Of a stretch of DNA of 64,000 nucleotides, positions 35,101-43,908 are shown piece after piece (position 1 is the stretch's first letter; every line of letters starts with the position of its first letter). Both the position numbers and the translations under genes were made by a program. The stretch is from Mycobacterium palustre (GTDB lineage Bacteria; Actinomycetota; Actinomycetes; Mycobacteriales; Mycobacteriaceae). Under the pieces are notes generated by a model. That model saw only the letters and a program-made list of their open reading frames with translations. It was not told where the DNA came from and searched no databases. The stretch spans positions 1-64,000 of the forward strand of contig NZ_LQPJ01000127.1 of NCBI RefSeq assembly GCF_002101785.1. Reading direction: 5' to 3'.

Positions 35101-37312
35101 GGTCGGCGCCGACGACTCGTTCTTCGACCTCGGCGGCCACTCGCTGCTGGCCACCAAACTCGTTGCCGGCGTGCGCAGGACGTGCGGCGCCGAAGTCGGT
35201 GTGCGGGAGGTCTTCGAGCTGGCCACCGTGGCCAGGATCGCCGAACACATCGACACCCGGGTCGCGTCGGGAGCCGGCCCGGCGCGGCCGCGGTTGACGC
35301 CGGCGCGCCACGCGGGGCCGCCGCGGCTGTCGTCCTCGCAGCTGCGCAGCTGGTTCACCTATCGCTTCGACGGACCCAACGCCGTCAACAACATTCCGTT
35401 CGCCGCGGCGCTGCGCGGCCCCTGCGACACCCACGCGCTGGCGGCGGCGATCACCGACGTGGTGGGGCGCCACGAGATCCTGCGCACCACCTACCGCGAG
35501 ATCGACGGCGTGCCCCGCCAGATCGTCCACCCGCCCGCCGAGGTGCCGGTCCGGCGCGCCGACGGGCCCGACGAGGCCTGGCTGCGCGCCGAGCTGGAAA
35601 ACGAGCGGGGCCACGTCTTCGACCTGGAGACCGACTGGCCGATCCGCGCGGCCCTGCTGAGCGCCCCCGGCCAGCACGCGCTGTCGCTGGTGGTGCACCA
35701 CATCGCCGCCGATCACTGGTCGGCCGGGGTGCTCTTCACCGACCTGCTGACCGCCTACCGGGCCCGCTGCAGCGGGCAACCGCCGTCCTGGGAGCCGCTG
35801 CCCGTGCAATACGCCGACTACGGCGCGTGGCAGGCCGAGCTGCTCGACGCCGGCGGCGGCATCGTCGCACCGCAACGCGACTATTGGGCCCGCCAACTGG
35901 CGGGACTGTCCGGCGACAACGGCCTGCGGCCGGACTTCCCGCGCCCGGCGTCGCTCACCGGCGCCGGCGACGCCGTCGAGTTCGGCTTCGGGGCGGCGAC
36001 CCGCGCGAAGCTGGCGACGCTGTGCCGCGAACTCGGCGTCACCGAGTTCATGCTGCTGCAGGCCGCCGTCGCGGTGGTGCTGCACAAGGCCGGCGGCAAC
36101 CCCGACATCGCGCTGGGCACCCCGGTGGCCGGCCGCAACGAACCCGAACTGGATCGGCTGATCGGCTTCTTCGTCAACATCGTGGTGCTGCGAAACGATC
36201 TGCGCGGCAACCCGACCCTGCGCGAGGTGCTGCGGCGGACCCGGGAGACGGCGCTGGCGGCCTATGCCCACCAGGACCTGCCGTTCGACCAGGTGGTGGA
36301 CGCGGTCAACCCGGCGCGGTCGTTGTCGCGCAACCCGCTGTTCGACGTCGTGGTCCACGTCCGCGAACGGTTGCCGCAGGACCGCGTCATCGACCGCGGG
36401 CCTGACGGCGACACGACGTTCAGCGCCCTGGAACCCACCTTCGACGTCGCCCACGCCGACATGTCGGTCAACTTCTTCGCATCCGACCCGCGGTCCGGCG
36501 GCTACCGCGGTGTGGTCATCTACCGCCCCGAGCTCTACAAGCGCAGCACCGCGCAACGGTTCGCCGCGTGGTTGGTCCGCGTCGTCGAGGCGTTCGCGGA
36601 GCGGCCCGACCAACGCCTGTGCGAGCTGCAGATCGCCGATGCCCAAGAGCGGCAACGCATCCTGGAGCGGTCCAGCGCGGGCGACGGCGCGGCCCGCGTG
36701 TACCTGCTGGACCCCTCGCTGAACCCCGTTCCCGTCGGCGTCGTGGGCGACGTCTACTACGGCGGCGGGGTGGCCGTCAGCGCCCGGTTGCCAAAACCGT
36801 CGCTCACCGCGACCCGTTTCGTCGCCGATCCGTTTGCCGCGCAACCGGGTTCGAGGCTCTACCGCACCGGCGAGCGCGGCGTGTGGGCCGACGACGGCCA
36901 ACTGGAACTGCTGACGGGCCCTGAAGCCGCGGCGCCGCCGGCCGGGACGGCAAGCACGACCGGCCCGGGCGGGCCGCCGAGCACCGCCACCGAGCGCGCG
37001 CTGGCGGCCATCCTCTCCGAGCTGCTCGACGTCGCCGAAGTCGGCCGCAACGACGAATTCTTCAACCTCGGCGGCGACAGCATCCTCGCGGTGCGCGCCG
37101 CCGCACGGGCGCGTGATGCCGGGCTGCCGTTGACCCCCCGCATGGTGTTCGAGCACCCCGTGCTGCACGACCTCGCGGCCGCCGTCGACGCTTCACAGGC
37201 GGACACCGTGCCCCGGGAAGCCCACGACACCCACCACGCGCCGATGAGCACCTCCGGGCTGTCCGAGGACGAACTGGCGGCCCTGACCGCGTCCTGGGGC
37301 AGCCGGCCGTGA
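32102..37312 (+). CDS. mbtE: Mycobactin NRPS MbtE (C-A-PCP-C-[A remnant]-PCP)
   Basis: A 1736-residue synthetase that adds the first (acylated, hydroxylated) lysine. Condensation domain 1 has HHIAWDDGSW, the adenylation domain YTSGTTGLPKGVAV (about 623), YRTGDL and QVKIRGFRIELGD, and carrier 1 Ser1014. Condensation domain 2 has HHIAADHWS. Then comes only a fragment of an adenylation domain (about 1530-1605: RVYLLDPSLNPVPVGVVGDV to LYRTGERGVWADDG) without the ATP-binding and catalytic motifs. Carrier 2 (Ser1660 in LGGDSILA) follows. The GTG at 32102 overlaps mbtD by 20 bases; GTG 32114 is an alternative. M. tuberculosis MbtE is about 1680 aa, so the layout is probably ancestral. Confidence 0.95.
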   Translation: MDIRVTDIADTGARLDAARLELLRRRLADRGLAADTAEPESPAADRLTDGQARMWFVQLADPSGALLNVCVSYRITGDLDAARLHRAVDDVARRHRVLRTTYAVGEDGDPRPTVHDDLRPRWEQHDLTGLPERARRLRLEVLAQREFSAPFDLSTDAPLRITLARTATEEHVLLLVAHHIAWDDGSWRVFFADLTKAYQGAGLGPERRPSGPPAPDTTEADLEYWRAVMADPPEPLELPGPAGTHMPSNWKAGRSTLRLPGDTAQRVGAIARDTGCTPYMVLLAAFGALMHRYTHSDDFLVAAPVLNRGAGTEDAIGYFGNTVAMRLRPRASMTFRELLKATRDVATGAFAHQRVSLDRAVRELNPDRRHGAERLTRVSFGFREPDGGGFRPPGVECERYHLRGNLTQLPLGFMVEFDTTGALVEAEHLLEILEPALVRQLLDHFAVLLEDALAEPDKPLAALALMGDADAEWLREVSQGEPFDAAPGTLADLVSEQAARTPDAIAVVYEGRRLSYREINQAANRLAHWLIERGIGAEDRVAVLLDKSPELVVTALGIAKAGAVYVPVDPTYPRERLEFILDDCDPKLVLREPVTDLAARPAVDPTDADRVRPLRPENAAYLIYTSGTTGLPKGVAVPHRPVAEYFAWFKREYGVDHTDRLLQVASPSFDVSIAEIFGTLACGARLVIPRPGGLNDVGYLTELLRDESITAMHFVPSLLGLFLSLPGVNQWRTLRRVPIGGEPLPGEVADRFHATFDALLHNFYGPTETVINASRFKVEGPQGTRIVPIGRPKINTAMYLLDDALQPVPVGVIGEIYLGGTHLARGYHRRARLTAERFVADPYRPGARMYRTGDLARRNADGDVEFVGRADEQVKIRGFRIELGDVAAAISVDPTVGQAVVVVNDLPRLGKSLVGYVTPAAGEQVDLDRIRARVAAALPEYMVPAAYVVLDEIPITAHGKIDRAALPAPEVGSGAEFREPQTPTERRVAELFAELLGRELVGADDSFFDLGGHSLLATKLVAGVRRTCGAEVGVREVFELATVARIAEHIDTRVASGAGPARPRLTPARHAGPPRLSSSQLRSWFTYRFDGPNAVNNIPFAAALRGPCDTHALAAAITDVVGRHEILRTTYREIDGVPRQIVHPPAEVPVRRADGPDEAWLRAELENERGHVFDLETDWPIRAALLSAPGQHALSLVVHHIAADHWSAGVLFTDLLTAYRARCSGQPPSWEPLPVQYADYGAWQAELLDAGGGIVAPQRDYWARQLAGLSGDNGLRPDFPRPASLTGAGDAVEFGFGAATRAKLATLCRELGVTEFMLLQAAVAVVLHKAGGNPDIALGTPVAGRNEPELDRLIGFFVNIVVLRNDLRGNPTLREVLRRTRETALAAYAHQDLPFDQVVDAVNPARSLSRNPLFDVVVHVRERLPQDRVIDRGPDGDTTFSALEPTFDVAHADMSVNFFASDPRSGGYRGVVIYRPELYKRSTAQRFAAWLVRVVEAFAERPDQRLCELQIADAQERQRILERSSAGDGAARVYLLDPSLNPVPVGVVGDVYYGGGVAVSARLPKPSLTATRFVADPFAAQPGSRLYRTGERGVWADDGQLELLTGPEAAAPPAGTASTTGPGGPPSTATERALAAILSELLDVAEVGRNDEFFNLGGDSILAVRAAARARDAGLPLTPRMVFEHPVLHDLAAAVDASQADTVPREAHDTHHAPMSTSGLSEDELAALTASWGSRP

Positions 37313-40300
37313 CCCGCGCCGACGAGCGACCGGCCATCGAGGACGTGATGGCGCTCAGCCCCCTGCAGCAGGGGCTGTTCTCGATGGCGGCGCTGGCCTC
37401 CGAGGCCGGGGCAGCGGAAACGGCCGGGCCCGACGAGGTCGACCCCTACGTCATCGCGATGTCAGCCGACGTGGTGGGCCCGCTCGACGTGCCCCTGCTG
37501 CGGGGCTGCGCGGCGGCGATGCTGACCCGGCACCCCAACCTGCGGGCCAGCTTCGTGCACGGCAACCTCAGCCGGCCCGTGCAGGTGATACCGAGCACCG
37601 TCGAGGTGCCCTGGCGCCACGTGCGTGGGGCCCCCGACGAGGTCGGCAGGCTGGAAGCCGAAGAGCGCCAACGCCGTTTCGACATGGCGCGCGGGCCGCT
37701 GCTCCGGTTTCTGCTCGTCGAAATGCCCGACGAGCAGTGGCGTCTGGCCATCGTCGCCCACCACATCGTGATCGACGGCTGGTCGCTGCCGCTCTTCGTC
37801 TCCGAACTGCTCGCCCTGTATCGCGCGGGCGGCGACACCGCCGTCCTGCCGCCGGCGCCGCGGCCTTACCGCGACTACATCGGCTGGCTGGCCGCCCGCG
37901 ACCAGGACGCCAGCCGGGCCGTCTGGGCCCAGCACCTGAAGGGCCTGGACGGCCCGACGCTGTTGTCGCCGGCGCTCGCCGCCACCTCGCCGCCCGCGGG
38001 AATTCCGCGTCGCACCACCGTTCGGCTGGACGCCGAGGCCACCGCCGCGCTGGCCGGCGCCGCCCGCGCCCGCGGCGTCACCCTCAACACCCTCGTCCAA
38101 TTCGCCTGGGCCGCGGTGCTTTCTGCCTTCACCGACCGCAGCGACGTGGCGTTCGGGGTGACGGTGTCCGGGCGCCCCGGCGACCTGTCGGGCGTGGAGG
38201 CGATGGTCGGCATGTTCATCAACACCGTGCCGTTGCGGGTGCGGCTAAATCCCCGCGAAACCGTCGGGACGCAATGCCTTGGGCTGCAACGGGACTCCGC
38301 CGCCCTGCGCGAGCACAGCTACCTGGGCCACGCCGAGCTGCGTGGCCTCGCCGGCGTCGGGGAGATGTTCGACACCCTGCTGGTGTACGAAAACTTCCCG
38401 CCCGGCGGGGTGGTCGGGGCCACCGAGTTCGTCGCGAACGGCGCCACGTTCCGTCCCGTGGCGCTCGAAAGCGTGTCGCACTTCCCCGTCACGATCGCCG
38501 CGCATTTGAGCGCGGGCGAGCTCACCGTGTTGGTCGAGGTCCTCGACGGCGCGCTGGGCGACATGGCGCCCGAGGCCCTCGGCGGGCGGCTGCTGGCCGT
38601 GACGCAGCGGCTGGCGCCCGCCTGGGAGCGGCCGCTGCGCGACGTCGACATCCTGCTCGACGGCGAGCGCGGCTCGACCGGCTCGCCCGCATCGATCGGG
38701 CGGCCGGTCGCGGTGCACACCCGGTTCGCCGAAATCGCGGCGGCACAACCCGATTCGATCGCGGTCAGCTGGGCCGGCGGTCGCCTGACCTACCGCGAGC
38801 TGGACGCGCTCGCCGACCGGCTGGCCGCCGCCCTGCGCCGGGCGGGCGCCGGCAGCGAAACCCCCGTCGCCGTCAGGCTGTCCCGCGGCCCGAGCTACGT
38901 GGCCACGATGCTGGCGATCCTCAAGGCGGGCGCCATGATCGTGCCGCTGGACCCGGCGATGCCGGGCGAGCGGGTCGACGACATCCTGCGCCAGACGTCG
39001 GCCCCGATCGTCATCGACGAACCGGCATACGCCGCGTTGACCGGTTCCGGCGCCGCGCCCGCGGATCAGCGGCCGGCCACGGTGCCGCCGGACCAGGCGG
39101 CCTACGCCGTCTTTACCTCGGGAACCACCGGCGCGCCCAAAGGCGTGATCGGAACCCACCGGGCCCTATCGGCCTACGCCGACGACCACATCGACCGCGT
39201 CCTCAAGCCGGCCGCCGCTCGGGTCGGGCGGCCGCTGCGGGTCGCGCACGCCTGGTCGTTCACCTTCGACGCGGCCTGGCAGCCGTTGGCGGCGCTGCTC
39301 GACGGGCACTGCGTGCACATCGTCGACGACGAGCGCCAGCGTGACGCCGAGGCCCTGGTCGACACGATCGACCGTTTCGGGCTGGACATGATCGACACCA
39401 CGCCGTCGATGTTCGCCCAGCTGCACAGCGCGGGCCTGCTGCGGCGGGTACCCTTGGCGGTTCTGGCGCTGGGCGGCGAGGCGCTGGGAAGCACGGCGTG
39501 GCAAGCGATCCAAGCCGAATGCGCGCGAACCGCCATGACCGCCTTCAACTGCTACGGCCCCACCGAGACCACGGTCGAGGCCGTCGTCGCCGCGATCGAC
39601 GAGCACCCGCGGCCGACGATCGGGCGTCCCACCCGAAGCACCCGCGCCTACGTCCTGGACTCCTGGCTGCGGCCGGTGCCCGACGGCGCCGCGGGCGAGC
39701 TGTACCTGGCGGGCGACCAGCTGACCCGCGGCTATTTGGGACGCGCCGCCGAGACCGCCGCACGGTTCGTCGCCGATCCCACCGGCCGCGGCCGCCGGAT
39801 GTACCGCACCGGCGATCTGGTGCGCCGCATGCCCGACGGCGGCCTCGAGTTCCTCGGACGCAGCGACGACCAGCTCAAGATCCGCGGCTTTCGCGTCGAG
39901 CCGGGCGAGATCGCGGCCGCGCTCACCGGCCACGACGGGGTGCGCGGTGCCTACGTGACGGCCCGCCCCCACACCAGCGGTCCCCGCCTCACGGCGTACG
40001 TGGCCGGCGGCGCGAACCCGCCGTCGGCGGCCGCGCTGCGTTCGATGCTGGCCGAACGCCTGCCGCGCTACCTGGTCCCGCACCACATCGTCGTCCTCGA
40101 CGAGCTGCCGCTGACCCCCCACGGCAAGATCGACGAAAGGGCCTTGGCCGCAATCGACCTCACCGAGGGCGCGACCACCCCGCCCGAGACGCCGACGGAG
40201 GCCGCGTTGGCCGAAGCGTTCGCCGACGTTCTGGGCGCCCAGGACATCGAGAAGATCGACGTGGCGGCGGACTTTCACCAGATGGGTTTGGACAGCATCG

Positions 40301-41697
40301 TGGCGCTGTCGGTCGTGCAGGCCGCCCGCCGCCGCGGCATCGCGCTGCGCGCCCGGCTGATGCTGGAGTGCGACACCATCCGCGAACTGGCCGTGGCGGT
40401 CGCCGCCGACACCGCGCGGCACGCGCCTTCGGAGGCGACGGCCCAGGCCGGCGAGCCGATCCCGGTGCTGCCCAACGCCCGCTGGCTCTACGAGCACGGC
40501 AACCCGCGCCGCCTCGCCCAGACCGAGGTCATCCGGCTGCCCGACACCGTCACGCGCGAGGGCCTGCGGGCGCTGCTGGGCGCCGTCATCGACGGGCACG
40601 AGGTGCTGCGCTGCCGGCTGGACCGCGACGCGATGACGCTTGTGGCACAACCGAAGACGAACGTCCTCACCGAAGCGCAAGTCGGCGGGGAGCTGGTCGT
40701 CGAGGTCGCCGCGCACACCCGCCGCGCGGTCGAAGGCCTCGACCCGGGGGCCGGCCGGCTGTTGTCGGCGATGTGGCTGCGCGAGCCCGACGGTCCCGGC
40801 GTGCTGGTGCTGACCGCCCACGTGCTGGCGATGGACCCGGCGTCCTGGCGCATCGTGCTGAGCGAGCTCGACGCCGGCCTGCACGCGTTGTCCGCGGGCC
40901 GCCAACCCGCGCCGGCCCGCGAGCACACCAGTTACCGGCGGTGGTCGCGAGCGCTGGCGGAGCGCGCCAAAACGTTGACCACCCAAGCCTTTTGGGTCGG
41001 CGAACTCCAGGGCGCCGACCCGCCGCTGGGAGCCCGCCGGCTGCGACCGGAAACCGACCGGGTCGGCGACGTGGCGGTCAGCGTCTCGACCTGCGGGGCC
41101 GACCTGACGGCCCGCCTGATGGCCCTGGGGCGGCCGATGAACGAACTGCTGGTGACCGCGGCCGCGCGCACGGTGACCGCGTGGCGGCGCCGACGGGGCC
41201 AAGAAACCCCGGCCCCGCTGCTGGCGTTGGAGACGCACGGCCGCGCGGACGCCCACATCGACGCGACGATCGACACCAGCGACACGGTCGGGTTGCTCAG
41301 CGCGATCTACCCGCTGCGCATCCACTGCGACGGCCTCACCGACCTGGCCCGGATTCCCGGCAGCCCCGTCGATTACGGCCTGCTGCGGTATCTGCGGTCC
41401 GACACCGACCTGCGCGACCATCCCGAACCGCAGCTGCTCTTGAACTTTCTCGGCAGCGCCCACGCCGACGTCGGCGGCCTGCGACTAGAGCGCGAACTGC
41501 TGGCCGACGTGGACCCGGTGCCTGAACCCGAGCAGGCGGTGCGCCACGAACTGACCGTGGTGGCCGGAATCCTCGGCGCGGGCGACGCGCGGATGCTCGC
41601 CACGCAGTGGCGCGCCCTGCCCGACATCCTGGACCCTGCGGATGTCGCCGCGCTGCAAGAACTTTGGAATGACGCACTGTGGGAGATGGTGAGATGA
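37309..41697 (+). CDS. mbtF: Mycobactin NRPS MbtF (C-A-PCP-terminal C/E-like)
   Basis: A 1462-residue synthetase that installs the last lysine, which cyclises to the caprolactam. The first domain opens with VMALSPLQQGLFSM and has HHIVIDGWS. The adenylation domain has FTSGTTGAPKGVIG, NCYGPTETTVEA and YRTGDL. The carrier has Ser996 in MGLDSIVAL. The terminal domain starts at LPNARWLYEHGNPRRL and resembles epimerisation/condensation domains. Its HHxxxDG motif reads HVLAMDP (1171-1177), so the second histidine is a valine. It may be the cyclising release domain or catalytically silent. The GTG start overlaps the mbtE stop; the stop overlaps mbtG. The length agrees with M. tuberculosis (about 1461 aa). 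Confidence 0.95.
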   Translation: MTRADERPAIEDVMALSPLQQGLFSMAALASEAGAAETAGPDEVDPYVIAMSADVVGPLDVPLLRGCAAAMLTRHPNLRASFVHGNLSRPVQVIPSTVEVPWRHVRGAPDEVGRLEAEERQRRFDMARGPLLRFLLVEMPDEQWRLAIVAHHIVIDGWSLPLFVSELLALYRAGGDTAVLPPAPRPYRDYIGWLAARDQDASRAVWAQHLKGLDGPTLLSPALAATSPPAGIPRRTTVRLDAEATAALAGAARARGVTLNTLVQFAWAAVLSAFTDRSDVAFGVTVSGRPGDLSGVEAMVGMFINTVPLRVRLNPRETVGTQCLGLQRDSAALREHSYLGHAELRGLAGVGEMFDTLLVYENFPPGGVVGATEFVANGATFRPVALESVSHFPVTIAAHLSAGELTVLVEVLDGALGDMAPEALGGRLLAVTQRLAPAWERPLRDVDILLDGERGSTGSPASIGRPVAVHTRFAEIAAAQPDSIAVSWAGGRLTYRELDALADRLAAALRRAGAGSETPVAVRLSRGPSYVATMLAILKAGAMIVPLDPAMPGERVDDILRQTSAPIVIDEPAYAALTGSGAAPADQRPATVPPDQAAYAVFTSGTTGAPKGVIGTHRALSAYADDHIDRVLKPAAARVGRPLRVAHAWSFTFDAAWQPLAALLDGHCVHIVDDERQRDAEALVDTIDRFGLDMIDTTPSMFAQLHSAGLLRRVPLAVLALGGEALGSTAWQAIQAECARTAMTAFNCYGPTETTVEAVVAAIDEHPRPTIGRPTRSTRAYVLDSWLRPVPDGAAGELYLAGDQLTRGYLGRAAETAARFVADPTGRGRRMYRTGDLVRRMPDGGLEFLGRSDDQLKIRGFRVEPGEIAAALTGHDGVRGAYVTARPHTSGPRLTAYVAGGANPPSAAALRSMLAERLPRYLVPHHIVVLDELPLTPHGKIDERALAAIDLTEGATTPPETPTEAALAEAFADVLGAQDIEKIDVAADFHQMGLDSIVALSVVQAARRRGIALRARLMLECDTIRELAVAVAADTARHAPSEATAQAGEPIPVLPNARWLYEHGNPRRLAQTEVIRLPDTVTREGLRALLGAVIDGHEVLRCRLDRDAMTLVAQPKTNVLTEAQVGGELVVEVAAHTRRAVEGLDPGAGRLLSAMWLREPDGPGVLVLTAHVLAMDPASWRIVLSELDAGLHALSAGRQPAPAREHTSYRRWSRALAERAKTLTTQAFWVGELQGADPPLGARRLRPETDRVGDVAVSVSTCGADLTARLMALGRPMNELLVTAAARTVTAWRRRRGQETPAPLLALETHGRADAHIDATIDTSDTVGLLSAIYPLRIHCDGLTDLARIPGSPVDYGLLRYLRSDTDLRDHPEPQLLLNFLGSAHADVGGLRLERELLADVDPVPEPEQAVRHELTVVAGILGAGDARMLATQWRALPDILDPADVAALQELWNDALWEMVR

Positions 41698-43004
41698 CCC
41701 CAACGCTGGCGATTTTGGGCGCCGGAGCCAAGGCGGTCGCCGTCGCGGCCAAGGCGTCGGTGTTGCGCGACATGGGCGTCGAGGTCCCCGACGTCGTGGC
41801 GGTGGAACGCACCGGCGTCGGGGCCAACTGGCAGGCCAGCGGCGGCTGGACCGACGGCGCCCACCGGCTGGGCACCAGCCCGGAAAAGGACGTCGGGTTT
41901 CCCTACCGCTCGGCGCTGGTGCCGCGCCGCAACGCCGAACTCGACGACCGGATGACCCGCTACAGCTGGCAGTCCTACCTGATCGCCACCGCGTCGTTCG
42001 CCGAATGGATCGACCGGGGCCGGCCGGCGCCGACCCACCGCCGGTGGAGCCAGTACCTGCGTTGGGTGGCCGACCAGGTCGGCCTCAAGGTGGTGCACGG
42101 CGAGGTCGAACGGCTGGCCGTCGCCGGAGACCGCTGGGCGCTGCACACCCACGAAACCACCGTGCACGGCGACGCCTTGATGATCACCGGCCCCGGCCAG
42201 GCCGAAAAGTCGTTGCTGCCCGGCAATCCGAGGATGCTGTCGATCGCCCAATTCTGGGACCGCGCCGCGGGCGACGACCGGATCAGCGCCGAGCGGGTGG
42301 CCGTCATCGGGGGCGGCGAGACCGCGGCCTCGATGCTCAACGAGCTGTTCCGCCACCGGGTTTCGACGATCACCGTGATCTCTCCGCAGGTCACGCTGTT
42401 CACCCGGGGCGAGGGCTACTTCGAGAACTCGCTGTTCTCCGACCCCACCGACTGGACGGCGCTGACGCTCGACGAACGCCGCGACGCGCTGGCCCGCACC
42501 GACCGCGGGGTGTTCTCGGCGAACGTGCAGGAAGCGCTGCTCGCCGACGACCGCATTCACCACCTGCGCGGCCGCGTGGCCCACGCGGTGGGCCGCGACG
42601 GGCAGATCCGGCTGACCCTGTCCACCAACCGCGGCAGCGAAAACCTGGAGACGGTGCACGGTTTCGACCTCGTCATCGACGGTTCCGGCGCCGACCCGCT
42701 CTGGTTCACGTCGCTGTTCAGCCAGGACGCGCTGGACCTGCTCGAGCTCGGGCTGGGTGGCCCGCTGACCGCCGACAGCCTGCAAGAGGCGATCGGCTAC
42801 GACCTGGCCGTCGCCGACGTCGCGCCGAAGCTGTTCCTGCCCAACCTGTCCGGGCTCACCCAGGGGCCCGGATTTCCCAACCTGAGTTGCCTGGGGCTGC
42901 TGTCGGACCGGGTGCTGGGCGGCACCGGGACGCCGGCGGGTTCCGCTGGCTCCGGGCGCTCGGCGAACCACCGAAGGAGAAGCGATGAGCCCCAACCCCT
43001 TTGA
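41694..43004 (+). CDS. mbtG: Lysine N6-monooxygenase MbtG
   Basis: A 436-residue flavin-dependent N-hydroxylase acting on the side-chain nitrogen of the mycobactin lysines. The FAD-binding motif is the variant ILGAGAKAVAVAAKASVLRD, as in M. tuberculosis MbtG. The NADPH motif is VAVIGGGETAASMLNELF. Other family segments are GRPAPTHRRWSQYLRWVADQ and the C-terminal FLPNLSGLTQGPGFPNLSCLGLL. ATG 41694 was chosen because it overlaps the mbtF stop (ATGA). The end overlaps mbtH by 20 bases. Confidence 0.93.
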   Translation: MTPTLAILGAGAKAVAVAAKASVLRDMGVEVPDVVAVERTGVGANWQASGGWTDGAHRLGTSPEKDVGFPYRSALVPRRNAELDDRMTRYSWQSYLIATASFAEWIDRGRPAPTHRRWSQYLRWVADQVGLKVVHGEVERLAVAGDRWALHTHETTVHGDALMITGPGQAEKSLLPGNPRMLSIAQFWDRAAGDDRISAERVAVIGGGETAASMLNELFRHRVSTITVISPQVTLFTRGEGYFENSLFSDPTDWTALTLDERRDALARTDRGVFSANVQEALLADDRIHHLRGRVAHAVGRDGQIRLTLSTNRGSENLETVHGFDLVIDGSGADPLWFTSLFSQDALDLLELGLGGPLTADSLQEAIGYDLAVADVAPKLFLPNLSGLTQGPGFPNLSCLGLLSDRVLGGTGTPAGSAGSGRSANHRRRSDEPQPL

Positions 43005-43200
43005 CGACGACGCCGGCACGTTCGTCGTCTTGGTCAACGACGAGGACCAGCACAGCCTGTGGCCGGCGTTCGTCGACGTCCCGGCGGGCTGGCGCGTGGT
43101 GTACGGGGAAGCGGGCCGGGAGGCGTGCCTGGATTATGTCGAACAACACTGGACCGACATGCGGCCCCGCAGCCTGCGTGAGGCCATGGCCGCCGACTGA
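42985..43200 (+). CDS. mbtH: MbtH-like NRPS chaperone
   Basis: The founding member type of the MbtH family: 71 residues that bind the adenylation domains of NRPSs and support their activity. The invariant pattern is complete: NDEDQHSLWPAF, three tryptophan sites including VPAGWRVVYGEAGR and YVEQHWTDMRP, and the closing RPRSL. It is the last gene of the mbtBCDEFGH operon. The ATG lies inside the end of mbtG with GAAGGAGAAGCG upstream as ribosome-binding site. A hairpin follows the stop codon directly. Confidence 0.96.
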   Translation: MSPNPFDDDAGTFVVLVNDEDQHSLWPAFVDVPAGWRVVYGEAGREACLDYVEQHWTDMRPRSLREAMAAD

Positions 43201-43219
43201 CGCCGCGGCCGGCGTTTCT
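43200..43219 (+). terminator. Terminator hairpin at the end of the mbt operon
   Basis: ACGCCG and CGGCGT form a six-base-pair stem with loop CGGC, followed by TTCT. The first base is the last base of the mbtH stop codon. Confidence 0.5.
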
Positions 43220-43381
43220 GGGCGGCCACACAGCGAGCGCATAGATTGTTCATGCGCCCTCCACAGAGCTTGCCCGTAACGTGATCGGCCTGAGACACAC
43301 AACAGCAGTCACAGAGGGCACACTTAGAACACACGGCATCGGCCGGTTACGGCCATGCGGAAACAGGGGAGGAACCTGACC

Positions 43382-43891
43382 GTGCGAATCACATCACTCG
43401 TCACCGGCGTGGCGGTCCTGGGCGCGATCGGCGCGGCGACCTTCGGGGCGTCGTCCGTCGCATCCGTCGCGAACGGCGAGGTCCCGGTGCGGCTGGCCGC
43501 GGTCGGCGCGCCCTTGCCGGCGGATCCGGCGCCGGCCCCGGCAGTCAATGTCCCGAGCGCCGACCAACTGACGGGCTTGCTGAACAGCCTCGCCGATCCC
43601 AGCGTGCCGTTCGCGAACAAGAGCAACCTGGTCGAGGGCGGCATCAGCGGAATGGAAGCCCACATCGCCGACCGCAAGCTGAGCAAGGCCGCCAAGAACG
43701 GCGACCTGCCGCTGGCGTTCAACGTCACCAACATCCAGCCGGGCGGGCCGGGCGCGGCCACGGCCGACGTCGCGGTGTCGGGCCCGAAGATCCTCAGCCC
43801 GGTCACACAGAACGTCAAGTTCGTCAACCAGGGCAGCGGGGTGCTGTCGCGGGCCTCGGCGATGGAGTTGTTGCAGGCCGCCGGGCAGTGA
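43382..43891 (+). CDS. cfp2: Secreted low-molecular-weight antigen CFP2 (MTB12 family)
   Basis: 169 residues from GTG 43382, preceded by AGGGGAGG ten bases upstream; an ATG nine codons earlier is less likely. A Sec signal peptide (ITSLVTGVAVLGAIGAATF) is followed by a Pro/Ala-rich segment and a compact DUF-type domain. Close matches to M. tuberculosis CFP2 are GAPLPADPAPAPAV, SLADPSVPFANKSNLVEGGI and TQNVKFVNQGSGVLSRASAMELLQAAG. The family is an abundant culture-filtrate antigen whose fold resembles NTF2-like proteins; no catalytic role is known. Confidence 0.9.
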   Translation: MRITSLVTGVAVLGAIGAATFGASSVASVANGEVPVRLAAVGAPLPADPAPAPAVNVPSADQLTGLLNSLADPSVPFANKSNLVEGGISGMEAHIADRKLSKAAKNGDLPLAFNVTNIQPGGPGAATADVAVSGPKILSPVTQNVKFVNQGSGVLSRASAMELLQAAGQ

Positions 43892-43908
43892 GGCCTTAAG
43901 GGGGAACC

